DNA of 64,000 bases from Nitrospira sp. (GTDB lineage: Bacteria > Nitrospirota > Nitrospiria > Nitrospirales > Nitrospiraceae). The notes below the pieces were generated by a model. It saw only the letters and a program-made list of their open reading frames with translations, was not told the origin of the DNA and did no database searches. This document shows, piece by piece, positions 1-8,255 of this stretch. The position numbers and the translations under genes were made by a program. How positions within the stretch are numbered: the first letter of the stretch is position 1; every line of letters starts with the position of its first letter. The stretch lies in NCBI GenBank assembly GCA_005116835.1, contig SWDM01000023.1, positions 286,519-350,518 on the forward strand, written 5' to 3'.

Positions 1-88
1 GTGAAAGGTAAAACGTGAGACGTGAAATGTAAGACTGCCTGGTACTCTTTTCCTGAAACCTTTTACGTTTCACTTTTCACGTCTCACG
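1..88. repeat. Inverted repeat of GTGAAACGT-type short repeats
   Basis: The left arm (1-35) is an imperfect tandem of units such as GTGAAAGGT and ACGTGAGACGTGAAA. The right arm (61-88) is the complementary type, ending CTTTTCACGTCTCACG. The two arms can fold into a long hairpin just beyond the stop of the epimerase gene on the minus strand, so it may end that transcript, although no clear T-run follows. The same family recurs at 4025-4057, 14772-14815, 19913-19974 and 53722-53765. Confidence 0.7.
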
Positions 89-119
89 GATCGCTGGTCG
101 GCCTTTTTTGAGTATTTTG

Positions 120-1229
120 CTACTCGATCGTGGTGATGTGTGAAGTAGGTGTGGTTTGCATATCGAGACCTGGCCCTGACCAGGGTTGCAGATGTGAACC
201 CTGGTACCGGTAGCCACCAGTGACTGGATCATCTGCCAATAAGAGTGGGGTGTCGAGATCCAGCACGTCGAAGCCGCCAAGCCCTAGAACCAAGCTGAAA
301 GAGCAGCCCATCGCGATGCGTGTTTCGAGCATCCCACCGATCATCAACTTAAGGCCTGAAGCCTTGGTGAAGGAGGCAATTTCCACTGCTTCGGTTACGC
401 CGGTCTTCGTAATCTTGATGTTGATATAGTCAGCCGCGCCTCGCGCGACGACTTCCTGCGCATCAGCGAGCGAACGGACCGATTCATCTGCCGCCACGGG
501 AATCCCGGTTTCTCGACGAATTGCCGCCATGCTGTCGAGGTCGTCGCGTACCACCGGCTGTTCAAGCAACACCATCGTCCCACCGAATCGTTTCACTCCC
601 TGTGCAAACGTCAGGCAATCTTGGCAAGAGAAACCTTGATTGCCGTCGCCGATGAATGAGATGCCTGGGAGTGCACGATGCACGGCTTCCAGGCGTCGGA
701 TGTCGCCCTCGACATCGTTGCCAACTTTCATTTTGAAGCGGCGAAATCCCTTTCCATACCATCCGCGCGCTAGGGCGACGGTCTTGTCGAGGTCGGCGAT
801 GGGAATCGTGATATCTGTTTCCCTCGCTCGCACGTCTCTGCCGCCCCAAAGCTGCCACATCGGGATATTCGTTGTCCGACAATAGGCATCGATAACGGCC
901 GTCTCAAGCCCACAGCGTGCTGCGGGATAGGTGCGCGCCTGTTCAGATAGCGAGTGCCCAAGTTCTTTGTGGTTGGCAGCAGAACGACCAAGCGCTGTCT
1001 TGCTGAGTTGGTGGAGTGCTTGCAGGCAATTGTTACGAGTTTCTCCTCCAACTTCGGGGAACGGCGCCGCTTCCCCATAGCCCTGTATTCCATTGGCCAG
1101 CGTGACTCGCAGAAAGACGTTCTCCGCCACAGTTCGCGCGCCGGTCGCAACGACGAAGGGGTCAGTAGTCGGGATATCGACAGGCCAGTACTCGATTTTT
1201 GTGATGGTGGATGGGAGAGGGCCGATCAT
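120..1229 (-). CDS. Enolase-superfamily dipeptide epimerase / muconate-lactonizing-type enzyme
   Basis: About 369 residues, the usual length for the mandelate racemase/muconate lactonizing enzyme superfamily. Counted from the ATG at 1229, the catalytic Lys-Met-Lys is at about K166/K168, the metal ligands are Asp195 (DGNQ), Glu223 (EQP) and Asp248 (ADES), and the opposite base is Lys272 (KITK). This KxK plus KxK pattern is typical of L-Ala-D/L-Glu and related dipeptide epimerases, which act on murein peptides or other dipeptides; the substrate cannot be read from sequence. A GTG three codons upstream (1238) is an alternative start; neither has a clear ribosome site. It lies 82 bases downstream of the sulfite-oxidase-like gene on the same strand and may be co-transcribed. 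Confidence 0.85.
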   Translation of the reverse strand: MIGPLPSTITKIEYWPVDIPTTDPFVVATGARTVAENVFLRVTLANGIQGYGEAAPFPEVGGETRNNCLQALHQLSKTALGRSAANHKELGHSLSEQARTYPAARCGLETAVIDAYCRTTNIPMWQLWGGRDVRARETDITIPIADLDKTVALARGWYGKGFRRFKMKVGNDVEGDIRRLEAVHRALPGISFIGDGNQGFSCQDCLTFAQGVKRFGGTMVLLEQPVVRDDLDSMAAIRRETGIPVAADESVRSLADAQEVVARGAADYINIKITKTGVTEAVEIASFTKASGLKLMIGGMLETRIAMGCSFSLVLGLGGFDVLDLDTPLLLADDPVTGGYRYQGSHLQPWSGPGLDMQTTPTSHITTIE

Positions 1230-1311
1230 GGGTTGCACAGAGTCGGCGTGGTCCGATCCTCTGTTTCAGCAGCGTTCCAGTTGGTCATCTTCAGCATTCT
1301 GCGAGACGGTC

Positions 1312-1956
1312 TTATCCGTATCGATCATTCTCCCAGGGGAAGGCGCTGTTCGAATAGCCCCGCACCTCCCAGAATCCTTTTACATCCTTGTCCGAGAACG
1401 TAATCTCCTTTACCCACTTGGCGCCTTTCCAGGCATACCGTTTCGGGACAATCATGCGGACTGGACCTCCATGCTCCTTCGAAAGGGGCCTACCATTCCA
1501 CTTGTACGTCAGAAGCACATCCCCATCGTCGCAGGCTTCAAGCGGCAAGTTGGTGGTGTAGTCGTCGAACGATGTGAAGAGGACGAACTTCGCCGAGGGC
1601 AGAGGCTTCACCAGAGACAGAATATGTTTGAAACTGACCCCTTCCCATTCGTTGTCGAACCGGCTCCAACTTGTGACGCAGTGGAAGTCTGAGATGTTTT
1701 TGAACTGGGGCTGGGCAAGAAACTCTTCCCATGTCCATGTGATCGGATTGGACACGGACCCGCCGATGGTGAGTTTCCATTCTGTGAGTGGAATGTCTGG
1801 CTTTTGGCCGAGATCGAGTACCGGCCAGGTCTCGACGAGATGTTGCCCCGGTGGCAGGCGGGCATCTCCTTCGTAAAACACTTCCCGTTCTTCACCGCCA
1901 CGCCGGGCCTTCGCCCACTGCTCTTTGGTCTGGGTCAATCGGCTGGGTTCATCCAT
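1312..1956 (-). CDS. Sulfite-oxidase-like molybdopterin oxidoreductase
   Basis: A 214-residue protein of the oxidoreductase molybdopterin-binding (sulfite oxidase fold) family. The sequence DFHCVTSWS holds the cysteine expected to bind molybdenum (about residue 93), and RMIVPKRYAWKGAKWVKEI is the characteristic C-terminal cofactor region. There is no signal peptide and no dimerisation or heme domain, so it is probably a cytoplasmic minimal member. The start at 1956 is chosen because GGAGG stands 7 bases upstream; an in-frame ATG at 1995 lacks such a site. Physiological substrate unknown; in-family activities include sulfite oxidation and sulfoxide reduction. Confidence 0.85.
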   Translation of the reverse strand: MDEPSRLTQTKEQWAKARRGGEEREVFYEGDARLPPGQHLVETWPVLDLGQKPDIPLTEWKLTIGGSVSNPITWTWEEFLAQPQFKNISDFHCVTSWSRFDNEWEGVSFKHILSLVKPLPSAKFVLFTSFDDYTTNLPLEACDDGDVLLTYKWNGRPLSKEHGGPVRMIVPKRYAWKGAKWVKEITFSDKDVKGFWEVRGYSNSAFPWENDRYG

Positions 1957-2108
1957 CTGGTGGCCTCCAGACACAGAATAGGGTAATGAGGTCATACCTT
2001 ACAAGTGTGAAGTCTTAAAACACAGTGAAACCGTTGGCTAACTCATTGAAATACAACATGAGTGGCAAGGCCTGCTACACTTGCAGGGATTCATTAATCG
2101 GGAGGGGT

Positions 2109-3041
2109 ATGGGCAGAGGAATTCTCGAACTTGTTGTACTCGGAGCGGTCTGTTCCCTGGCCGTGTTCATGGCTGTGGTTGGTCAGACGAGCGCGGCAAC
2201 TGAAAAAACAGATGGATCTGCTCCGGTCTCTATTACAGCCAAGCCTGCTAAGCAACCGCTTGTACAGGGGCAGACCTCGTCGACTCATCAGGCCAAGAAG
2301 AGCTCCATACCCACTGCTAATCAACAGGAGCCTGGTCAGAAGCAGGTCAAGCCGGTGGTAGTTGAACCCAAGCTCAGGAGCCCGAAGGGCCTGCTACCAG
2401 CCTCCGCTCAACGTGAGGCTGAAGCCGTGCATAAGCAGTCGCAGGCAATAGTACCTGAGCCTAAGCCGGTTAGTCCAAAGATTCCTCAGCCCACTACCAC
2501 TACGCGTCCATCAGCGGCCATTCAGAAACAGACCAAGCCTATATCGGCTGAGTCCAAGGGTACAAGTCCGAAGAGTCCCATGTCTGTTGCTACGGAACGT
2601 CAACCGGAGGTGAGGGAAAAGCCGGTCAAGTCCGAATCGGTTGAACCCAAGCCGGTGAACCCGAAGAGCCCGCTGCCTATTGTCTCGGGGCCTCAACAGG
2701 AGGCGATCAAGAAACAAGCCGAGCCAGTACAAGCCGGCCTCAAGCCGACAAGCCGGAAGAACCCGCGGCTGTTGAAGGTTCGTACGGTGGAGGTGCCAAA
2801 GGCTGTTGTTCAGCCAAGTACCGAGCTCATGTATCACGGTATTTTGGAGAGTCCCCAGCGTTATGATCCTCGCCGGATTCATCATATTGGGGCAGGTGCG
2901 CCGGACCCTCACAATCCTGAATTGACTCACGACCATTTCCAGGAACTCGATCGCAATCAAGATGGCTCGATCGATCCAGTTGAGCGGGTATTCGGCCGGC
3001 TCGACATGGATCGCGACCTCCACGATCGTCGGCCACGTTAG
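2109..3041 (+). CDS. Exported Pro/Lys-rich repeat protein with C-terminal EF-hand
   Basis: About 310 residues. The N-terminus is a signal peptide or membrane anchor (hydrophobic LVVLGAVCSLAVFMAVVG). The middle consists of roughly 34-residue degenerate repeats rich in Pro, Lys, Gln and Ser, with recurring 'EPKPxSPK' blocks, and is probably unstructured. The C-terminus carries a canonical EF-hand calcium loop, DRNQDGSIDPVE, followed by a second partial one (DMDRD). The start at 2109 follows a close GGAGG; the frame is open further upstream to 2025, but those residues precede the signal peptide. Function unknown; a periplasmic calcium-responsive or wall-spanning linker protein is possible. Confidence 0.7.
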   Translation: MGRGILELVVLGAVCSLAVFMAVVGQTSAATEKTDGSAPVSITAKPAKQPLVQGQTSSTHQAKKSSIPTANQQEPGQKQVKPVVVEPKLRSPKGLLPASAQREAEAVHKQSQAIVPEPKPVSPKIPQPTTTTRPSAAIQKQTKPISAESKGTSPKSPMSVATERQPEVREKPVKSESVEPKPVNPKSPLPIVSGPQQEAIKKQAEPVQAGLKPTSRKNPRLLKVRTVEVPKAVVQPSTELMYHGILESPQRYDPRRIHHIGAGAPDPHNPELTHDHFQELDRNQDGSIDPVERVFGRLDMDRDLHDRRPR

Positions 3042-3275
3042 CTGTCTCTGCTGCCTCCTTCGGGTCAACCCACGCATTATTCTCGCAGATTTTTCCTGCA
3101 ATAGCCGATGCTCAGGCCGGAAGCCGAGGTGAGAAGAAGGAACATTTTTCTTCTCGCCTCGTCCCTTGTCTGGTTTCCAAGCCTTTGTATGTGGCAGGGT
3201 ACGGTCATTGTAAGACCCTGGGACTTCGGGCGACTGAGGAGCAGGCCCAGATTGACAGGCAGAAAAGGAGTCCCC

Positions 3276-4013
3276 ATGATACATGAGCAAACAGTCATGA
3301 CTAACGACATGCCACCATCTGAAGCAAAGAGCGGGCTGAGTGCCGGAAAAATCTCAACGATCCTCGCGATTGTGGTTGCGGTTGCCGCATTTCTCTACTT
3401 CGATCTAGGGCGGTTTCTTTCCTTGGATGCGCTGAAGGACAATCGCGATTATCTATTGTCGTTTACTGAAACGCAGTCTGCTCTAGCAGCGGCCTTGTTC
3501 GTCCTGATTTACGTGGCCGTGGTCGGGCTTTCGCTTCCCGGCGCCGTGATTTTGACATTGGCAGGAGGGTTCCTCTTCGGGGCAGTATGGGGTACGCTTT
3601 TCGTCAATCTGGGGGCCACGACAGGCGCGACGCTTGCGTTTCTTGCCTCCCGCTACTTGTTACGCGATTGGGTAGAACGGAAATTTGGAAAGTGGTTAGG
3701 GCCTGTCCAGGAGGGCTTTGCGAAAAATGCGTTCAGTTATCTCATGACTCTCAGGCTCATCCCACTCTTTCCGTTTTTTGCGGTGAATCTGATATCAGGG
3801 CTGACTCGCGTGAATGTCGGCACCTACGTTGCGGCGACCGCGCTCGGGATTATCCCTGGCTCCTTCGTCTATGCCTACGCCGGCAGGCAACTCGGCACGA
3901 TCAATTCGTTGAAAGACATTGCTTCTCCAGGAGTGATCGGAGCATTTGTATTGCTGGGGCTTCTGGCGCTCATACCGAACCTGTATAAGAAGTGGTCTGG
4001 GAAACCGGCATGA
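3276..4013 (+). CDS. TVP38/TMEM64 (SNARE-associated/DedA-like) membrane protein
   Basis: A 245-residue integral membrane protein. There is an N-terminal TM helix (about residues 22-42), then the SNARE-associated core with the glycine-rich stretch LPGAVILTLAGGFLFGAVWG and the late motif PGSFVYAYAGRQLG typical of TVP38/TMEM64 proteins. The ATG at 3276 is preceded by AAAAGGAG at good spacing; the open frame from 3108 lacks a site. The FAD-disulfide oxidoreductase begins 64 bases downstream. This pairing recurs in many bacteria, which suggests a joint but unproven membrane redox or transport role. Confidence 0.88.
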   Translation: MIHEQTVMTNDMPPSEAKSGLSAGKISTILAIVVAVAAFLYFDLGRFLSLDALKDNRDYLLSFTETQSALAAALFVLIYVAVVGLSLPGAVILTLAGGFLFGAVWGTLFVNLGATTGATLAFLASRYLLRDWVERKFGKWLGPVQEGFAKNAFSYLMTLRLIPLFPFFAVNLISGLTRVNVGTYVAATALGIIPGSFVYAYAGRQLGTINSLKDIASPGVIGAFVLLGLLALIPNLYKKWSGKPA

Positions 4014-4024
4014 CCCGAAGCCCT

Positions 4025-4057
4025 GTGAAACGCGAGGCGCGAAGCGTGAAGCGTCGA
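4025..4057. repeat. GTGAAACG-type short repeat array
   Basis: An imperfect tandem of GTGAAACGC, GAGGCGCGAAGC and GTGAAGCGTC units lying between the TVP38 gene and the oxidoreductase gene. It has one arm only, with no complementary partner nearby. Same family as 1-88 and 14772-14815. Confidence 0.6.
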
Positions 4058-4077
4058 AGAAAAGCGAGAGTGATGCG

Positions 4078-5667
4078 ATGGTCACACAGTCGTCAGGGAA
4101 AGTCGTAATGTCGGATCAGCATGAAGAGGGTCTCATGCTGCCGGATGACGAGCATAATCGCACGCTCGTCGGCAACGTGCATCCCTCGAACTGGGTCAAC
4201 CCTGAACCAGCCGGACGCTACAACATTGTGGTCATCGGGGCTGGGACCGCCGGGTTGATCACTGCCGTCATTGCGGCGAGCCTGGGAGCCAAGGTGGCTT
4301 TGATCGAAAAGCACTTGATGGGTGGTGACTGTCTGAATGTCGGTTGTGTTCCCTCAAAAGGCCTCATTCGTGCGGCAAGGGCTTGGGCCGACTTGCGGAA
4401 TGCCGAGGAGTTCGGCCTGCACATTCCTCCCGGCGTGAAATACGACTTCGGCGCGGCAATGGCCCGCATGAGAAAACTGCGGGCGCAGATCAGCCATAAC
4501 GATTCGGCCCATCGCTATAGAAAGTTGGGCGTGGATGTCTATATTGGCAGCGGACGATTTACCGGCACCGACTCCATTCAGGTCGAAGGGCCGTCAGGGA
4601 ATCGGACCTTGACCTTCGCAAAGGCTGCGATCTGCACCGGTGCGCGAGCAGCGGTGCCTCCCACGCCAGGATTGAAAGGGGCGGGCTATCTCACCAATGA
4701 AACGGTGTTTGCTCTGACTGAGTTGCCGCCACGCATCGGAGTGATTGGCGCCGGTCCTATCGGTTGCGAGTTGGCTCAGGCGTTTACCCGGTTCGGGAGC
4801 CAGGTCTATCTCATCGAAACGACTCACGGCATCATGCCGAAGGAAGACCGCGACGCAGCAGACATCGTTGAACAGCAAATGTTACGTGACGGGGTGAAGT
4901 TGCTCTGTTGCGGGAAAGATTTGGACGTTACCAAGACCGCCAACGGCAAGCGGCTTACCGTCGAGTCACATGGTCAGCAGTACGATGTGACGGTTGACGA
5001 GATTCTTGTCGGCGTTGGCCGCACTCCGAATGTCGAAGGGATTGGCTTGGAGGCGGTCGGCGTTGAGTATGACAAGAACGGGGTTAAGGTCAACGAACGG
5101 TTGCAGACGACGAATCCAAGGATTTTCGCGGCGGGCGACAATTGTTCGCGCTACAAATTTACCCATGCTGCCGATGCCATGGCGCAGATCGTCATTCAGA
5201 ATGCGTTGTTCCCCCATCCATTCGGTTTCGGCTATGCCAGTGTCGAATCCTTGATCATGCCCTGGTGTACATTTACGGAGCCGGAAGTCGCGCATGTCGG
5301 GATGTACGAGAAGGATGCGAAGGAAAAGGGCATCGAGGTCGAAACCTACACGTTCAAACTGGATGAGGTCGATCGCGCGATTCTTGATGGGGAAGACGAG
5401 GGCTTTGCGAGGATCCACATCCAGAAGGGTACGGACAAGATCCTGGGCGCGACGATTGTGGCGGCCCATGCCGGCGAGATGATCGGCGAGTTTTCTGTGG
5501 CCATGAAGGCCGGCGCCGGCGCCAAAACTATTGCAGGCACAATCCATCCCTACCCGACTCAGGCAGAAGTCAATAAGAAGGTCGTGAACCTGTGGCGCAA
5601 GGCGCACTTTACTCCGCGTACGAAGGCCCTGCTGATGAAGTTATTTGCCTGGACGAGGAGGGGGTGA
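4078..5667 (+). CDS. FAD-dependent pyridine nucleotide-disulfide oxidoreductase (MerA/Lpd-like)
   Basis: About 529 residues. The FAD dinucleotide fold is at residues 50-60 (GAGTAG), the redox-active disulfide at C85/C90 in GGDCLNVGCVPSK, the NAD(P)H fold at GVIGAGPIGCELAQ, and a FAD-closing ATG-like box at FAAGDN. The dimerisation domain ends with IHPYPTQAE, carrying the catalytic His-Glu region. It lacks the N-terminal metal-binding domain and the C-terminal Cys-Cys pair of true mercuric reductases, so Hg(II) reduction is doubtful. About 45 residues precede the FAD fold. The start (4078 or 4108) is uncertain. It follows the TVP38 gene, as in other genomes with this pair. Confidence 0.85.
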   Translation: MVTQSSGKVVMSDQHEEGLMLPDDEHNRTLVGNVHPSNWVNPEPAGRYNIVVIGAGTAGLITAVIAASLGAKVALIEKHLMGGDCLNVGCVPSKGLIRAARAWADLRNAEEFGLHIPPGVKYDFGAAMARMRKLRAQISHNDSAHRYRKLGVDVYIGSGRFTGTDSIQVEGPSGNRTLTFAKAAICTGARAAVPPTPGLKGAGYLTNETVFALTELPPRIGVIGAGPIGCELAQAFTRFGSQVYLIETTHGIMPKEDRDAADIVEQQMLRDGVKLLCCGKDLDVTKTANGKRLTVESHGQQYDVTVDEILVGVGRTPNVEGIGLEAVGVEYDKNGVKVNERLQTTNPRIFAAGDNCSRYKFTHAADAMAQIVIQNALFPHPFGFGYASVESLIMPWCTFTEPEVAHVGMYEKDAKEKGIEVETYTFKLDEVDRAILDGEDEGFARIHIQKGTDKILGATIVAAHAGEMIGEFSVAMKAGAGAKTIAGTIHPYPTQAEVNKKVVNLWRKAHFTPRTKALLMKLFAWTRRG

Positions 5668-5681
5668 GGGCGGACGTGGTT

Positions 5682-5719
5682 GCCTTCTTTGCTCGCAGAA
5701 CGCGCACATTCAGAAAATG
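5682..5719. repeat. Dispersed GCTCGCAGAACGCGC motif, copy 1
   Basis: In the spacer between the oxidoreductase and the DUF3047 gene stands TTTGCTCGCAGAACGCGC followed by a TCAGAAAATG segment. A close relative with the same two blocks and spacing is at 44148-44181, and partial copies are at 43112, 44104 and 44203. Confidence 0.5.
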
Positions 5720-5780
5720 CTCGTTCGATGCGCGCAGTCGAAAGCGAACTACGCCAGGTTTCAGCGGGGGAAACGGTAAG

Positions 5781-6533
5781 ATGCTGGTTGGGATAGGCAT
5801 ATTCCTAGTGACGGTGCTATTCATTGCTCCGGCATGTCTCTGGGCGCAGAATGGGACAACTCTCGAGGTGGGAAAATTTTCCGCCAGTCAGGTCGGGACC
5901 GCTTTGCCCGAGGGATGGAAGCCTCTGACCTTTAAGAAGATACCAAAATTGACCACATACGAACTGGTGAAGGATGGGGAGCATGTCGTCGTGAAAGCCA
6001 CAAGCGACGCATCTGCATCAGGGCTGACCAAAGAAGTTAAGATCGACCCAAAAGAATTTCCAGTCGTGCGGTGGCGATGGAAGATCGACAATCTGCTCCA
6101 GAAGAGCGATGCGACCAGAAAAGATGGCGACGATTATCCCGCGCGCCTCTATATCACGTTCGAATACGATCCGGATAAGGTGAATTTCAGCAAGAAGCTC
6201 AAGTTCAAGGCAGGCCAGGTAGTTTTTGGAGACATTCCGATCGGGGCGATCAGCTATGTGTGGGAAACGAAGGCGCCGGTCGGCGCGATTCTCGATAATG
6301 CCTATACGGATTTTGTGAAAATGATTGTGGTAGAAAGCGGACCGCAAAAGGTCGGACTATGGGCTGATGAATCGCGCAATATCTACGAAGACTACAAAAA
6401 GGCGTTTGGAGAGGAGCCGCCGATGATCAACGGTGTCGCGATCATGAGCGATACGGACAATACCAGGGAGCAGGTCACGGCCTATTACGGCGACATCCTG
6501 TTTCAGAAGTCGTTGAAGGCATCGTCCCGATGA
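5781..6533 (+). CDS. DUF3047 exported protein
   Basis: About 250 residues with a signal peptide (MLVGIGIFLVTVLFIAPACLWA). The mature part matches the DUF3047 pattern: EVxxFS near the start, a central VRWRWKIDN, then DDYPARLYITFE, and late blocks ISYVWETKAPVG and VVVESG. DUF3047 proteins are periplasmic, of unknown function, and probably beta-rich. The start at 5781 is the last ATG before the signal peptide; the upstream extension in frame crosses a dispersed repeat. A strong hairpin at 6563-6593 follows the stop. Confidence 0.82.
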   Translation: MLVGIGIFLVTVLFIAPACLWAQNGTTLEVGKFSASQVGTALPEGWKPLTFKKIPKLTTYELVKDGEHVVVKATSDASASGLTKEVKIDPKEFPVVRWRWKIDNLLQKSDATRKDGDDYPARLYITFEYDPDKVNFSKKLKFKAGQVVFGDIPIGAISYVWETKAPVGAILDNAYTDFVKMIVVESGPQKVGLWADESRNIYEDYKKAFGEEPPMINGVAIMSDTDNTREQVTAYYGDILFQKSLKASSR

Positions 6534-6562
6534 TCCCTGTGTTCCGCAGTGACTCATGACAA

Positions 6563-6593
6563 AACGGGCCGGCCTGTTGAGGGCCGGCCCGTT
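6563..6593. terminator. Bidirectional hairpin terminator
   Basis: A perfect 12-base-pair GC-rich stem (AACGGGCCGGCC ... GGCCGGCCCGTT) with a 7-base loop lies between two converging genes (DUF3047 on plus, small exported protein on minus). T-runs are weak on both sides. Confidence 0.75.
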
Positions 6594-6641
6594 CGAGGAC
6601 ACCACCGCGTGAGAGGCGGGTGCGCGGATTCGAAATAGAAG

Positions 6642-7034
6642 TTACTGAACAGAATTCGCAAAGCCGCCTCGTGTAATTTCTGCGCGGACCGTGTCCCCGA
6701 CCTTTTTCTTATTGATGTGCTTGGTCCCTTGCCCGACACGCAACACGACTTGATTGCCGTCGTAGTCTTCAACCGTGTAGCTGTTGCCTTGGACCTTCTT
6801 CAGCGTTCCACCGACGGTTCTCCATGCCGGGCCAGGCGAGGAGTCAGCGTGGCCGGTCTTCGGCGCATCGACTTGCTCTGGAACATGGCCGACTGCTTGA
6901 GCCGCCGCCCTTGCAGAGGAATGACTGGATTTCTTGGAGCTCGAGTCCTTGGCCAACGCCGAGGTGGCCGCCAATGTCACAATAGCTACTGTGGCGACTA
7001 GGATCGGGAGGATCTGTTTTTTCGCGTGCTCCAT
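6642..7034 (-). CDS. Small exported protein of unknown function
   Basis: 130 residues. A clear signal peptide ends at ATSALA. A Ser/Lys/Ala-rich linker follows, then a compact C-terminal domain of about 60 residues (WRTVGGTLKKVQGNSYTVED, then a Val-rich strand and KVGDTVRAEI) that reads like a small beta-barrel or OB-like fold. A strong AAGGAGGT lies ahead of the ATG at 7034. No family is recognised with confidence; a periplasmic location is inferred. Confidence 0.7.
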   Translation of the reverse strand: MEHAKKQILPILVATVAIVTLAATSALAKDSSSKKSSHSSARAAAQAVGHVPEQVDAPKTGHADSSPGPAWRTVGGTLKKVQGNSYTVEDYDGNQVVLRVGQGTKHINKKKVGDTVRAEITRGGFANSVQ

Positions 7035-7241
7035 AACGAAACCTCCTTAGCGCGTGAGGGTCAATTACGACCTAGCACTCAGCAGCAAGGTATGTGCCGC
7101 CGGATAGGAAGAGATTGATGAAGGAAGTTCAGCAGGTTAGGTGAGTCGGTGGGTAAAGGCTCCGGAGATGCCTGGGAAACAGGGGAAAAACGGCATTGGC
7201 CTGTCCAAATATGGCCATGTCTGCGGAAGTGAGGATGGACG

Positions 7242-8255
7242 ATGTCTTTCTCGATTACATCTCTAACCCAAGCGCTCAGGCCGGTTAAGAATCTCCTGGC
7301 CGGCCGACCGGTCTTGGCCACCTTCCAGGTCAACCTCCGATGCAACTCCGCTTGTGGCTACTGCGATCTGCCGCTCAACGTCGGCCGCTACGAGATGACC
7401 AGGGAAGAAATCCGAGATGTATTTTCCCGTCTCTATCGTGACGGTGTGAGATTTGTGCTGGTGCAGGGAGGTGAGCCGCTGCTACGCCGCGATCTACCGG
7501 AGATCCTCGAAGACCTCTCGGCGATCGGCCTTCATCTCACCCTGATTACGAACGGCACGAAGATCACGCCACAACTGGTCGAGCGGCTGGCCCGGCTGCC
7601 GGTCTCAATTTCAGTAAGCCTGGACACATTGGATCGAGAGAGGTATCGGCAGATTCGCGGCGCCGATCAGTTGCCGTTGGTTTTAGAGGGCATCGCCCTC
7701 TTGAAAGATTTTCCGCACCCAAAATTTCTCACGTGCATTGTGAGCGAGGCCAATCGAGCCGAGGCGCCGGCGGTCGTGCGATTTGCGCGAGAGCAAGGAT
7801 TCTTGCCTGTGATGGGGGCCTATCATTGGAGCGTCGGAACCTACGGCAGACCTGACGAGCTGCTGATGTACGATCGAGCGAGTGTCGCCGCGGTCTTTAG
7901 CGGACTGCTCGATGGTGAGCTGATTCCACCCGGCTATCTCAGAAAATTCGTCGAGGACAATGTGAGTTGGTTGCGTGGACAGAAGCTGGAACCCTGCGAT
8001 GCAGGTCGATACAGTATTGCCATCGATGCATCGGGAAACGTGTCTCCCTGCCTGGCTTTTCCTTCCGTGGGGAACCTGCTCGAATCGCCGCTGAGTGAGA
8101 TCCTGGGCCGTTTCGACCGAGAGGCAATCAACACCTGTTCCAATAACTCATCGTGCAATCGTCTCGACGGTCGTGTTGTCGGAACAATCCTGCGCCACCC
8201 GATCGCGGCTCTCCGCTCGGCGCAGGCATTGACCTCGCGAGGAGCTCTCTCATGA
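7242..8255 (+). CDS. Radical SAM protein with SPASM-like C-terminus
   Basis: 337 residues. CNSACGYC at C34/C38/C41 is the CX3CX2C ligand set of the radical SAM 4Fe-4S cluster; the GGEP SAM-binding block (VQGGEPLL) and later core strands are present. Near residue 250 and downstream, Cys-containing segments (EPCDAGRYSI, SPCLAF, TCSNNSSCN) suggest auxiliary cluster ligands as in SPASM/twitch enzymes. The substrate is unknown. The stop overlaps the start of the DUF547 gene by 4 bases, so the two are translationally coupled. Together with the diiron protein and TIGR04283-type transferase it forms one transcription unit. Confidence 0.88.
   Translation: MSFSITSLTQALRPVKNLLAGRPVLATFQVNLRCNSACGYCDLPLNVGRYEMTREEIRDVFSRLYRDGVRFVLVQGGEPLLRRDLPEILEDLSAIGLHLTLITNGTKITPQLVERLARLPVSISVSLDTLDRERYRQIRGADQLPLVLEGIALLKDFPHPKFLTCIVSEANRAEAPAVVRFAREQGFLPVMGAYHWSVGTYGRPDELLMYDRASVAAVFSGLLDGELIPPGYLRKFVEDNVSWLRGQKLEPCDAGRYSIAIDASGNVSPCLAFPSVGNLLESPLSEILGRFDREAINTCSNNSSCNRLDGRVVGTILRHPIAALRSAQALTSRGALS

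Noticed and set aside
2511-3290. 259-residue minus-strand frame opposite the EF-hand protein
   Set aside because: It is the antisense of a repetitive gene, rich in Arg/Leu, without a start site or known motif.
4078-5667. Mercuric reductase (mer operon)
   Set aside because: The redox Cys pair is present, but the N-terminal metal-binding domain, the C-terminal Cys-Cys and any merR/merT neighbours are absent.
7100-7241. tRNA or riboswitch upstream of the radical SAM gene
   Set aside because: I checked for a cloverleaf or known riboswitch core and saw none; the dyad GGCC...GGCC is too short.
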